64,000 bases of DNA from Bacteroidota bacterium (GTDB taxonomy: Bacteria; Bacteroidota; Ignavibacteria; Kapaibacteriales; UBA2268), in NCBI GenBank assembly GCA_021780815.1, contig JAJXYC010000002.1, positions 117,257-181,256 on the forward strand, read 5' to 3'. The notes under the pieces were generated by a model that was given only the letters and a program-made list of their open reading frames with translations, was not told the origin of the DNA and made no database searches. How positions within the stretch are numbered: the stretch's first letter is position 1; the number at the start of each line of letters is the position of its first letter. Below are positions 45,033 to 52,950 of the stretch, in pieces. Position numbers and translations under genes: made by a program.

Positions 45033-46245
45033 TGTTATTTCCTTTTATTATATTAGTTTCCTCACTACGTTCGGAATGACAGTCGTTTTTGTCATTTAGG
45101 TTCCTCGCTTCGCTCGAAATGACAGCCACACTTTGATAAAAGAGGTTTCTCGCTTCGCTCGAAATGACAGCCGCTTCTGAAGGGGACGAGGGGGAGAGAA
45201 TGGCGGCGAGGCCGCCACCATTCTCTCCCTTTAAACCATGAAGCCGCTCGTCATTCCGACCAACGGGAGGAATCCCTTTGCCTTTTGCTCCGTCATTCCG
45301 ACCAACGGAAGGAATCCCTTTGCCTTTTGCTCCGTCATTCCGACCAACGGGAGGAATCCCTTTGCCTTTTGCTCCGTCATTCCGACCAACGGGAGGAATC
45401 TCTTTGCCTTTTGCTCCGTCATTCCGACCAACGGGAGGAATCCCTTTGCCTTTTGCTCCGTCATTCCGACCAACGGGAGGAATCCCTTTGCTTTTTGCTC
45501 CGTCATTCCGACCAACGGGAGGAATCCCTTTGCTTTTTGCTCCGTCATTCCGACCAACGGAAGGAATCCCTTTGCTTTTTGCTCCGTCATTCCGACCAAC
45601 GGGAGGAATCCCTTTGCCTTTTGCTCCGTCCTCCCGACCAACGGGAGGAATCTCTTTGCCTTTTGCTCCGTCCTCCCGACCAACGGGAGGAATCTCTTTG
45701 CCTTTTGCTCCGTCATCCCGACCAACGGGAGGAATCCCTTTGCCTTTTGCTCCGTCATCCCGACCAACGGGAGGAATCTCTTTGCCTTTTGCTCCGTCAT
45801 CCCGACCAACGGGAGGAATCCCTCTAGTTTCCTCGCTCTGCCAGGAATGACTTTTGCTTTTTTGAGGGGAAATAGGAGGAACCTGTTTATTCATTTGCCC
45901 TTCCTTTAAAATATCATCAACTTGTTGTGAAAAAGAAACCTTTTCCCGTACAAAGCCTCGTTCAGTTACAAGTATATTCCATTCGGGATTCTTTTTGTTT
46001 ATCAAATCTTCCTTCTTTTGTCGGTTCCACTTTTTTAGTTCTTTCTCTCGTTGTATTGCCAAATCGAAATATGTAAATTCTTCGTAGTAGATACAGTATT
46101 CAATATTATACTTGTCAGTAAAAGAGTTTTTTATCAAATGATTTTTATGCTCGTAAATCCGTCGGCACAAGTCGTTTGTAACGCCAATGTATAAAGTTGT
46201 TCGGTTTTTATTGGTCATAATATACACAAACCCAGCTTTATTCAT
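45025..46245 (-). CDS. GIY-YIG endonuclease-like protein with long repeat tail
   Basis: A 406-residue protein. Residues 1-95 are a small GIY-YIG nuclease of the YhbQ type (GFVYIMTNKNRTTLYIGVTN, then EHKNHLIKNSFTDKYNIEYC and EKELKKWNRQKKEDLI). Such proteins are often found near DNA-processing genes. Residues about 130-330 are 14 tandem copies of GIPPVGRNDGAKGK-like peptide encoded by a 42-bp DNA repeat. The tail holds ISSEARNL and CHSERSEE peptides, translations of dispersed palindromic repeats. Only the nuclease part looks functional. The frame stays open. It overlaps rhuM and hsdS by 8 bases each. Confidence 0.7.
   Translation of the reverse strand: MNKAGFVYIMTNKNRTTLYIGVTNDLCRRIYEHKNHLIKNSFTDKYNIEYCIYYEEFTYFDLAIQREKELKKWNRQKKEDLINKKNPEWNILVTERGFVREKVSFSQQVDDILKEGQMNKQVPPISPQKSKSHSWQSEETRGIPPVGRDDGAKGKEIPPVGRDDGAKGKGIPPVGRDDGAKGKEIPPVGREDGAKGKEIPPVGREDGAKGKGIPPVGRNDGAKSKGIPSVGRNDGAKSKGIPPVGRNDGAKSKGIPPVGRNDGAKGKGIPPVGRNDGAKGKEIPPVGRNDGAKGKGIPPVGRNDGAKGKGIPSVGRNDGAKGKGIPPVGRNDERLHGLKGENGGGLAAILSPSSPSEAAVISSEARNLFYQSVAVISSEARNLNDKNDCHSERSEETNIIKGNNNE
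45060..45169. repeat. three copies of a short palindromic repeat (CCTCGCTTCGCTCGAAATGA type)
   Basis: Copies start at about 45060, 45103 and 45148. They contain the self-complementary CGCTTCGCTCG-type core and encode the ISSEARNL and CHSERSEE peptides. A degenerate fourth copy lies at about 45828-45850 and a diverged one near 23841-23865. Confidence 0.75.
45192..45229. repeat. strong hairpin inside the GIY-YIG reading frame
   Basis: GGGAGAGAATGG (45192-45203) is perfectly complementary to CCATTCTCTCCC (45218-45229), with further CGGC/GCCG pairing around GAG. There is no T-tract behind it, so it is not a classical terminator. Confidence 0.8.
45249..45827. repeat. 42-bp tandem repeat array (13.8 copies)
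   Basis: Units start at 45249 and every 42 bases to 45795. The core CATTCCGACCAACGGGAGG followed by AATC resembles the short palindromic repeat family just downstream (CATTCCGAGCGAAGCGAGG type). The array encodes the repeat tail of the GIY-YIG protein on the minus strand and is open in all three frames on both strands. Confidence 0.95.
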
Positions 46246-47254
46246 TGTTGTCCCCCTTCTTTTCTAACCTTTTAATTTCTTTATCGAAGTCGGAAATGAT
46301 TTTTTGTGACTTGTTAAACTCGTCATATTCGGTTTCGGCTTTTTGGTCGGCTTGCTGTTTGGTTATTTTACCCTTGTCGGTTAGTATCTTGTACTTGCGG
46401 AAAGCCAAAAATTTATTTACACTTGCTGCAAATTCTTTCATTGTAAATGTATTTTCACGCTCAACCAAGTCTTCGATATAATCGAAATAACCTGTTACAG
46501 CACGTTCTAATCGACGGATTTCGTCCTCGGGTAAATAGTTTTTGGCAATGGTAACATCTGATTTTAAAATCCTACCATCGGGCGAATTTTTCCAAGTTTT
46601 TAGCCCCATGTTATCAGCAAGTCGGTCTGCTTTTGTGTAGATAATCTCGGCTGCCGTTTGGCCGGTAATGGCATAGTGGAATTTGTTTTGCACCATTGCA
46701 TAAAAGTCTTGGGTAGTGGGCGAGTCTTTGTCATAGTCAATGCTGCATTCGGCAAAAATATCGGTAATCTGTTGCCAAATACGGCGTTCGCTGGCACGAA
46801 TGGAACGGACACGTTCCAACAGTTCACGGAAATAGTCTTTTCCGAAAGCTGTTTTTCCTTGTTTTAAGCGTTCATCGTCAAGCACAAACCCTTTTGTAAT
46901 GAACTCTTTGAGCGTTTGTGTAGCCCAAATACGAAAATCGGTGGCACGTTTTGAATTTACACGATAGCCAACAGCAATAATCATATCGAGGTTGTAAAAA
47001 TCTATGAACTCAGAAACTTCTCCTCTAAATCCCCGATTTACGACTGTTTCCATTTTGGAAACAGTCGTATTTTCAGACAGTTCCCCTTCCTCGAAAATAT
47101 TTTTAATGTGCTTGCTTATGGCAGGTACTCCAACACCAAACAATTCGGCCATCGCTTTCTGTGTTAGCCAAAGTGTTTCATCATTTACCACAACACCAAT
47201 TTTAATATTTTCGTTTGGCGTTGTATAAAGCAAAAATTGAAGTTCTTTATTCAT
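46238..47254 (-). CDS. RhuM family protein
   Basis: A 338-residue protein of the RhuM family, first named from a Salmonella pathogenicity island and often found in type I restriction loci. Signatures are VNDETLWLTQKAMAELFGV, SKHIKNIFEEGEL, DFYNLDMIIAVGYRVNS and ATDFRIWATQTLKEFITKGF. An N-terminal winged-helix-like part suggests DNA binding. Its function is unknown. The longest frame starts at a TTG (47284). I use the ATG at 47254. It overlaps the GIY-YIG gene by 8 bases. An 11-bp palindrome (47041-47067) lies in the coding region. Confidence 0.85.
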   Translation of the reverse strand: MNKELQFLLYTTPNENIKIGVVVNDETLWLTQKAMAELFGVGVPAISKHIKNIFEEGELSENTTVSKMETVVNRGFRGEVSEFIDFYNLDMIIAVGYRVNSKRATDFRIWATQTLKEFITKGFVLDDERLKQGKTAFGKDYFRELLERVRSIRASERRIWQQITDIFAECSIDYDKDSPTTQDFYAMVQNKFHYAITGQTAAEIIYTKADRLADNMGLKTWKNSPDGRILKSDVTIAKNYLPEDEIRRLERAVTGYFDYIEDLVERENTFTMKEFAASVNKFLAFRKYKILTDKGKITKQQADQKAETEYDEFNKSQKIISDFDKEIKRLEKKGDNNE

Positions 47255-47291
47255 ATTTATGGAGTTTCTTAATTTATTATTCAATTCTCTT

Positions 47292-47573
47292 TTAGTAGCT
47301 TGCTATTCGGCATTCCATTTTATTATAGTCTTCTACTTCACGTTTTCCGCCATTAACTATTTCTACCATTTTCGTGACCTCACGAAAATGATATTCTATT
47401 TTGTTTTTCAATGCAGCGAATTGCAAAGCAGTTGTTCGGAAATTCCGAATAACTGAATTTGTCACGCACTGCGTGGCGAATTGAAAAAGATTAGTGGTTG
47501 TTCGGAAAAACCGAACTACCTGAACTTGTCGGAATTTCCGACAGGTTACCATCATTCTTATTAATCCTTTCAT
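47292..47573 (-). CDS. doubtful 93-residue ORF made of palindromic repeats
   Basis: The ORF starts with an ATG that overlaps the stop of hsdM by four bases (ATGA), the spacing seen between the other genes of this operon, which argues for translation. Its sequence is basic and low in known features. At least five palindromes (47367-47543) fill most of it, so it may be a repeat-derived frame like the tails of the neighbouring genes. I do not recognise a family. Confidence 0.3.
   Translation of the reverse strand: MKGLIRMMVTCRKFRQVQVVRFFRTTTNLFQFATQCVTNSVIRNFRTTALQFAALKNKIEYHFREVTKMVEIVNGGKREVEDYNKMECRIASY
47367..47543. repeat. cluster of five palindromes between hsdM and rhuM
   Basis: Perfect stems occur at 47367-47390 (CATTTTCGTGA), 47435-47449 (TTCGGAA), 47463-47475 (CACGCA), 47500-47516 (GTTCGG) and 47527-47543 (TGTCGGAA), each with its inverted copy across a loop of one to five bases. 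Confidence 0.85.
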
Positions 47574-49132
47574 GCAGAAACTCCTTCCAAGTCTGCTACA
47601 ATTGCATCAATAGCCGTGCGAAGCTTATTTTGGCGTATTACAATTTCGGCAATATGGGCGTTAAGTTTTTCAATATCCACTTCCTCGGTTGTGTTTTCCT
47701 GCTCCACATAGCTACTCACGGCAATATTGTAGTCGTTTTCGGCTATGTCGCTGTTTGGTACAAGTCGGGCAAAATGGTCAATATCTTTACGTTCAACAAA
47801 GGCATTGAGAATCTTTTTTCGGTTTGGCTCGGACAGTTTGTTTTTGTTGCCACCACGCACAAACTCGGTTGAGGCATCAATAAACAGTGTGGCGTTGTCT
47901 TTTTTGCTCTTTTTGAGTACAATAACACAAGTTGCGATACCAGTACCAAAAAACAAATCAGGTGGTAATTGGATTACAGTATCCACATAGTTGTTATCAA
48001 TCAAATATTTGCGAATTTTCTGTTCTGCACCGCTGCGATATAGCACACCGGGAAACTCAACAATGGCTGCTGTACCGGAAGTAGAGAGCCACGAAAGCAT
48101 GTGCATGGTAAATGCGAGGTCGGCTTTACTCTTTGGAGCAAGCACACCTGCTGGCGAAAAACGAGAGTCGTTAATCAAAAGCGGATTAGCATCGCCTTCC
48201 CACTTTATGGAATAAGGAGGATTTGAAACAATACAATCGAAAGGCTCATCGTCCCAATGTTTGGGTTCGGTAAGCGTGTCGCCGTGGGCAATATCAAACT
48301 TTTCGTAATTAATATCGTGCAAAAACATATTAATACGGCAAAGGTTGTAGGTGGTAATGTTAATTTCCTGACCATAAAAGCCCTGCCGAACATTTTCTTT
48401 ACCTAATACTTTGGCAAACTTTAACAACATTGAACCAGAACCACATGCAGGGTCATAAACTTTGTTCACCTGTTTTTTGCCTACTACGGTCATTTCGGCA
48501 AGTAATTCTGAGACTTCCTGCGGTGTAAAAAATTCGCCTCCTGATTTACCTGCATTGCTGGCGTACATAGTCATTAAAAACTCGTAAGCATCGCCAAAAA
48601 GGTCGTTGGTGTTGTCCTGATAATCGCCCAACTCCAAGCCCCCGATTGAGTCTATAATTTTAACTAAAGTTTCATTTCGTCTTTGTACTGTAGCCCCCAG
48701 CTTGTTACTGTTAACATCAATATCGTCAAACAAGCCCTTTAAATCGGGTTCGCTTTCAGTGCCTTTGGCAGAGTTTTCAATATTTTTAAAAACAGTACTC
48801 AATGTTTCATTGAGATTTGCATCATTCTTGGCTCTGTTCCGTACATTCACAAATAGCTCCGAAGGCAAAATATAAAAGCCTTTTTCTTTTACAGTATCGG
48901 CTCTTCCAAATTCAGCATCTAAATCGGAAATTTTGGTATAATCAAAATTTTTGTTGCCTGTACGCTGTTCTTCTTTATTGATATATGAGGTAAGGTTTTC
49001 AGAAATAAACCTGTAGAACAACATGCCCAGTACGTATGATTTAAAATCCCAACCGTCAACACTGCCTCGTAAATCATTAGCTATTTGCCAAATGGTACGG
49101 TGAAGTTCTTCCCGTTCTTGTTCTTTTGTCAT
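47570..49132 (-). CDS. hsdM: type I restriction-modification methyltransferase subunit
   Basis: A 520-residue HsdM, an N6-adenine methyltransferase that needs HsdS for target recognition. An N-terminal HsdM helical domain (TIWQIANDLRGSVDGWDFKS) precedes the catalytic domain with motif I VYDPACGSGSMLLKFAKV, the SAM/catalytic motif IV IVSNPPYSIKWEGD, and GGEFFTPQEVSELLAEM. The length is full. It is the first gene of the operon. The 276-base gap upstream (49133-49408) is AT-rich and should hold the promoter. Confidence 0.95.
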   Translation of the reverse strand: MTKEQEREELHRTIWQIANDLRGSVDGWDFKSYVLGMLFYRFISENLTSYINKEEQRTGNKNFDYTKISDLDAEFGRADTVKEKGFYILPSELFVNVRNRAKNDANLNETLSTVFKNIENSAKGTESEPDLKGLFDDIDVNSNKLGATVQRRNETLVKIIDSIGGLELGDYQDNTNDLFGDAYEFLMTMYASNAGKSGGEFFTPQEVSELLAEMTVVGKKQVNKVYDPACGSGSMLLKFAKVLGKENVRQGFYGQEINITTYNLCRINMFLHDINYEKFDIAHGDTLTEPKHWDDEPFDCIVSNPPYSIKWEGDANPLLINDSRFSPAGVLAPKSKADLAFTMHMLSWLSTSGTAAIVEFPGVLYRSGAEQKIRKYLIDNNYVDTVIQLPPDLFFGTGIATCVIVLKKSKKDNATLFIDASTEFVRGGNKNKLSEPNRKKILNAFVERKDIDHFARLVPNSDIAENDYNIAVSSYVEQENTTEEVDIEKLNAHIAEIVIRQNKLRTAIDAIVADLEGVSA

Positions 49133-49349
49133 TATAAACTAATATTTTATTTATTCTTAATTAAATTCTAATTGTATTTTTTTATGATTAACCACGATTA
49201 TTTTTTTGTTACTTATTATAATAGGCTAATTTATTTATGAATTTTTTATAAATAAAAAATATAAAATATAAATTACAAAATTTATCAATTTTAACAAAAA
49301 TTATCAATTAGTTTTTATGTCTTTATACTTAAAAAAAAAAGCATGAACA

Positions 49350-49388
49350 ACAAACAAAAAGAGGCTGTCTTTTCAGGCAACCTCTTAA
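49350..49388 (-). terminator. terminator of the argF-arcC-pyrB-rocD operon
   Basis: On the minus strand AAGAGGTTGCC and GACAGCCTCTT pair around a short loop, followed by TTTTTG. It lies just after the stop at 49409. Confidence 0.7.
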
Positions 49389-49408
49389 AAAAAAGACAAT
49401 TAATTTGA

Positions 49409-50731
49409 TTATATCTTTTTCAAAAAGTCATTTACATAATCTTTAACATCAGGTTTCCCTATTTCTGATAGCTCATAATAAACACGTGTAGCAGGTTTAT
49501 CAATTTTAATGAAGCGAGCAAGGTTAATAGGAGTACCAATCACAACGCTATCGCATTCAACAGAATTAATAGTTTTTTCCAAATCTCTCATTTGTTGGTC
49601 GCTATAACCCATAGCCGGGAGCAAAGTGCCGATGTATGGATATTTTTCGAAAGTTTCAGAAATTTTACCAATAGTCCAAGGTCTTGGATCGATAAGAGAA
49701 GCGGCACCAAAACGTTGAGCGGCAACCACAGCTGCCCCGATTTGCATTTCGCCATGTGTTAAAGTTGGACCATCTTCAATAGCAAGAACATTTTTACCTA
49801 AAATCATTTCAGGATTATCTACCATTAAAGCAGAAGCGGCAAGAATAATTTTTGCATGAGGATTATAAGTTCTTACATTATTCAAAACTTCTTCAATATC
49901 TTCTGGATAAGCGGAATCTATTTTATTAACAACAACAATATCCGCAGTACGGAGATTAACTTCACCGGGATAATATCCGATTTCGTGTCCTGGTCTTAAA
50001 GGGTCCACTACAACGATTGATAAATCAGGCTTATAAAATGACATATCATTATTTCCACCGTCCCAAACAATAACATCGGCTTCTTTTTCAGCTTCCCTAA
50101 CGATTGCTTCATAATCAACACCAGCATAGATAATGCTACCCATTTCTATATGTGGTTCATATTCTTCCATTTCTTCAATTGTGCATTTATGTTTATGTAA
50201 ATCTTCGATTGTAGCAAAGCGTTGTACTTTTTGAGCAACTAGATCACCATAAGGCATCGGGTGACGGATAGAAGCAACTTTTTTCCCAGCGGCAACTAAA
50301 GCACGAACCACAGCACGAGTTGTCTGACTTTTTCCACAACCAGTTCTAACAGCAGTAACAGAAATAACAGGTTTAGTAGATTTAATCATTGTAGGTTCAG
50401 CACCCATCATAGAAAATTTAGCACCTGCCGCCATAACTTTTGAACCAATGTGCATTACAGTATCATAAGGCAAATCGCTATATGACAAAACACACTCGTC
50501 AATTTTGTGTTCTTGAATAAGCTTTGTCAAATCTTTTTCGTCGTAGATTGGAATTCCATTTGGGTAAAGTTCACCAGCAAGTTCAGTTGGATATTTACGA
50601 CCTGCAATATCAGGAATTTGAGCGGCAGTAAAAGCAACAACTTCATAATTTGGATTATTTCTGTATGTTGTGTTGAAGTTGTGAAAATCACGACCTGCGG
50701 CACCAATAATAATAATTTTTGTTTTAGACAT
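49409..50731 (-). CDS. cyclic 2,3-diphosphoglycerate synthetase-like P-loop protein
   Basis: A 440-residue protein of the family annotated as cDPG synthetase or GTPase. The N-terminal part is Rossmann-like (IIIIGAAGRDFHNFNT). The second part has a P-loop in VRTGCGKSQTTRAVV, and IVWDGGNNDMSFYKPDLSIV and VVVNKIDSA as Walker B and NKxD-like motifs. In archaea cDPGS makes cyclic 2,3-DPG. The bacterial members have no proven role. In my knowledge they frequently lie with carbamoyl-phosphate and arginine enzymes, as here, where rocD ends 36 bases upstream. A good ribosome-binding site (AAAGGAA) precedes the ATG. Confidence 0.8.
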   Translation of the reverse strand: MSKTKIIIIGAAGRDFHNFNTTYRNNPNYEVVAFTAAQIPDIAGRKYPTELAGELYPNGIPIYDEKDLTKLIQEHKIDECVLSYSDLPYDTVMHIGSKVMAAGAKFSMMGAEPTMIKSTKPVISVTAVRTGCGKSQTTRAVVRALVAAGKKVASIRHPMPYGDLVAQKVQRFATIEDLHKHKCTIEEMEEYEPHIEMGSIIYAGVDYEAIVREAEKEADVIVWDGGNNDMSFYKPDLSIVVVDPLRPGHEIGYYPGEVNLRTADIVVVNKIDSAYPEDIEEVLNNVRTYNPHAKIILAASALMVDNPEMILGKNVLAIEDGPTLTHGEMQIGAAVVAAQRFGAASLIDPRPWTIGKISETFEKYPYIGTLLPAMGYSDQQMRDLEKTINSVECDSVVIGTPINLARFIKIDKPATRVYYELSEIGKPDVKDYVNDFLKKI

Positions 50732-50767
50732 AATATTTGTTCCTTTTAATTTAAATAAAAAATATAA

Positions 50768-51973
50768 TTAGTCAATAGGTTTAACATTTTTAAAAACTTT
50801 TTTTACTCTTTCGATCGCCCAATCAATCTCTTCTTTTGTGATGATTAAAGGTGGAGCAAAACGAATAGTATGAACGTGTGTTTCTTTGCACAGTAGACCT
50901 TCTTCTTTTAAAGCTTCAGTGAAAGGACGAGCAGTAGTATTTAATTCTAACCCAATCCAAAGCCCAGCACCACGTACTTCTTTAAATAAAGGACTACCAA
51001 TTGCTTTTAATTTTTCGACGAAATAATTTCCATTTTCAAAAGATTTTTGTGGTAAATTTTCTTCTTCAATAACTTCCAATGAAGCAATAGCCACCGCAGC
51101 TGCTAATGGGTTTCCTCCAAAAGTAGAGCCGTGAGTTCCCGGTTGGAATACATCTAAAATTTTACTATCTGCTAAAATTCCCGAAATAGGATAAAATCCG
51201 CCACCTAATGCTTTTCCAACAATAACAACATCAGGTCTAACTTCTTCATAATAATGAGCGAACAATTTTCCGCTTCTTCCTAATCCAGATTGAATTTCAT
51301 CGCAAATAAATAGAATATTTTTTTTACGGCAAATTTGTTCAATCCCTTTTAAAAATCCTTTTGGCGGGACAATAATGCCTGCTTCACCTTGAATAGGTTC
51401 AATTAATATTGCCGCAGTGTTATTTGTAATTTTTGCTTTAAAATCTTCTAAATCACCGTATCTTGCTATCTTGAAACCCGGCGTAAATGGTCCATAATTT
51501 GCATAAGCATCAGGATCGGTAGAAAAGCTTACAATTGTTGTGGTTCTTCCATGGAAGTTTTCACTTGCCACAATAATTTCAGCTTGATTTTCAGGAATTC
51601 CTTTAATTTGATAACCCCATTTACGTGCAGTTTTAATAGCAGTTTCAACTGCTTCTGCACCAGTGTTCATTGGTAAAAATTTTTCATAGCCTGTCATATC
51701 GTGTAATTTTTGATATAATAAAGGCAAAACATTGTTGCGAAATGCACGACTTGTAAGTGTTAATTTTTGAGACTGGTCAATGAGTGCTTTGTGAATCTTT
51801 GGATGCCTATGTCCTTGATTGACAGCAGAATATGCCGAAAGGAAATCTAAATATTTTTTCCCATCGATATCCCATACCCAAACACCTTCCGCTTTTTCAA
51901 TTACGACATCTAATGGATGGTAATTGTGAGCTCCTAATTTGTTCTCTAATTCAATAAATTCAGTTGTGTTCAT
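50768..51973 (-). CDS. rocD: ornithine aminotransferase
   Basis: A 401-residue class III PLP aminotransferase that moves the delta-amino group of ornithine to 2-oxoglutarate, giving glutamate-5-semialdehyde. Family motifs are FLSAYSAVNQGHRHPKIHKA, ASENFHGRTTTIVSFSTDP, IQGEAGIIVPPKGFL, CDEIQSGLGRSGKLFAHYY and the PLP-lysine region VVIVGKALGGGFYPIS. The early FLSAYSAVNQGH segment is typical of ornithine rather than acetylornithine aminotransferases. Only 36-50 bases separate it from its neighbours in the operon. Confidence 0.9.
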   Translation of the reverse strand: MNTTEFIELENKLGAHNYHPLDVVIEKAEGVWVWDIDGKKYLDFLSAYSAVNQGHRHPKIHKALIDQSQKLTLTSRAFRNNVLPLLYQKLHDMTGYEKFLPMNTGAEAVETAIKTARKWGYQIKGIPENQAEIIVASENFHGRTTTIVSFSTDPDAYANYGPFTPGFKIARYGDLEDFKAKITNNTAAILIEPIQGEAGIIVPPKGFLKGIEQICRKKNILFICDEIQSGLGRSGKLFAHYYEEVRPDVVIVGKALGGGFYPISGILADSKILDVFQPGTHGSTFGGNPLAAAVAIASLEVIEEENLPQKSFENGNYFVEKLKAIGSPLFKEVRGAGLWIGLELNTTARPFTEALKEEGLLCKETHVHTIRFAPPLIITKEEIDWAIERVKKVFKNVKPID

Positions 51974-52023
51974 TTTTTTTATATATTAAATTTAAAAATC
52001 GTATTTAATTATTAATAATTAAT

Positions 52024-52941
52024 TTATTCATTTTCAAAAAGCATAGTAAGTAAAGCCATTCTAACATAAAGTCCATTTTCAGCTTGTCGGAAATATGCCG
52101 CTCTTGGGTCTAAATCGACTTCGGGAGAAATTTCAATTGAGCGAGGCAACGGGTGCATTATTAAAGCCTCTTTTTTTAATTTTTTTAAAACAGAAGGACC
52201 AACGTTAAAATCATCGAAGTTAATATTTTTAGATTTCAATCTTGCTCTATCAATTCGCGTCATATAAAGCACATCAATATTTTTCAAAACATTTTGAGTT
52301 GAATTTAATATTTCATAACTAATATTATGCTCATTAAGATGCTCTAAAATATCGTTTTTGATTTGTAATTCTTCGGGAGCAATAAAATAAAGTTTTACTC
52401 TATCAAATTTGCTTAGAAGGTAAGCAAGAGAGCGAGTAGTTCGACCGTTATCCAAAGCACCAATAAAAGCAACAGAAAGTCCATCAATAGAATGGCATTC
52501 ATTATTGATTGTATATAAATCAAGTAAAGCTTGGGTAGGATGTTGCCCACCACTGCCATCACCAGCATTGATTATCGGAACAGAAGAAACAGAAGCGGCA
52601 CGTTTTGCACCACCTTCTTCAATGTGCCGCAATACAATTACATCACAATAGTTTCCTATAATTTTAATAGTATCTTCTAATCTTTCATCTTTGATTTCAG
52701 AGGAAAATTCACTTGCTTGTTCAGTGGAAAGTATTTTTCCCCCAAGCCTATACATAGCCGATTCAAATGAAAATCTTGTCCGAGTTGATGGTGCATAAAA
52801 CAGAGAAGCTAATATTTTATTTTGATAATCTAATGTACCACCTCGTTGAACAATTTTTTTCATCATATTGGCTCTTTCAAAAAGTGCCATTAATCTTGGA
52901 ACTTTAAATTGTTGGGATTCAATTATATGTTTTAAATCCAT
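52024..52941 (-). CDS. pyrB: aspartate carbamoyltransferase catalytic chain
   Basis: A 305-residue transcarbamoylase. The carbamoyl-phosphate motif reads YAPSTRTRFSFESAMYRLGG. The aspartate-binding signatures are GDGSGGQHPTQALLDLYTI and LIMHPLPRSIEISPEVDLDP. These are PyrB features and not those of ornithine carbamoyltransferase. The reaction makes carbamoyl-aspartate for pyrimidine synthesis. No regulatory chain PyrI or other pyr gene is in the window. It is placed between carbamate kinase (9 bases upstream) and rocD (50 bases), which is unusual for a purely biosynthetic pyrB. Confidence 0.9.
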   Translation of the reverse strand: MDLKHIIESQQFKVPRLMALFERANMMKKIVQRGGTLDYQNKILASLFYAPSTRTRFSFESAMYRLGGKILSTEQASEFSSEIKDERLEDTIKIIGNYCDVIVLRHIEEGGAKRAASVSSVPIINAGDGSGGQHPTQALLDLYTINNECHSIDGLSVAFIGALDNGRTTRSLAYLLSKFDRVKLYFIAPEELQIKNDILEHLNEHNISYEILNSTQNVLKNIDVLYMTRIDRARLKSKNINFDDFNVGPSVLKKLKKEALIMHPLPRSIEISPEVDLDPRAAYFRQAENGLYVRMALLTMLFENE

Positions 52942-52950
52942 AGTTAAACC

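Noticed and set aside
45249-45827. CRISPR array or set of overlapping real genes in several frames
   Set aside because: It is a 42-bp tandem repeat without spacers. The long frames on both strands exist only because the unit has no stop codon and a length divisible by three.
39543-49132. prophage or integrative element carrying the restriction operon
   Set aside because: Despite the different base composition, no integrase, phage structural gene or tRNA-associated direct repeat is visible at the borders.
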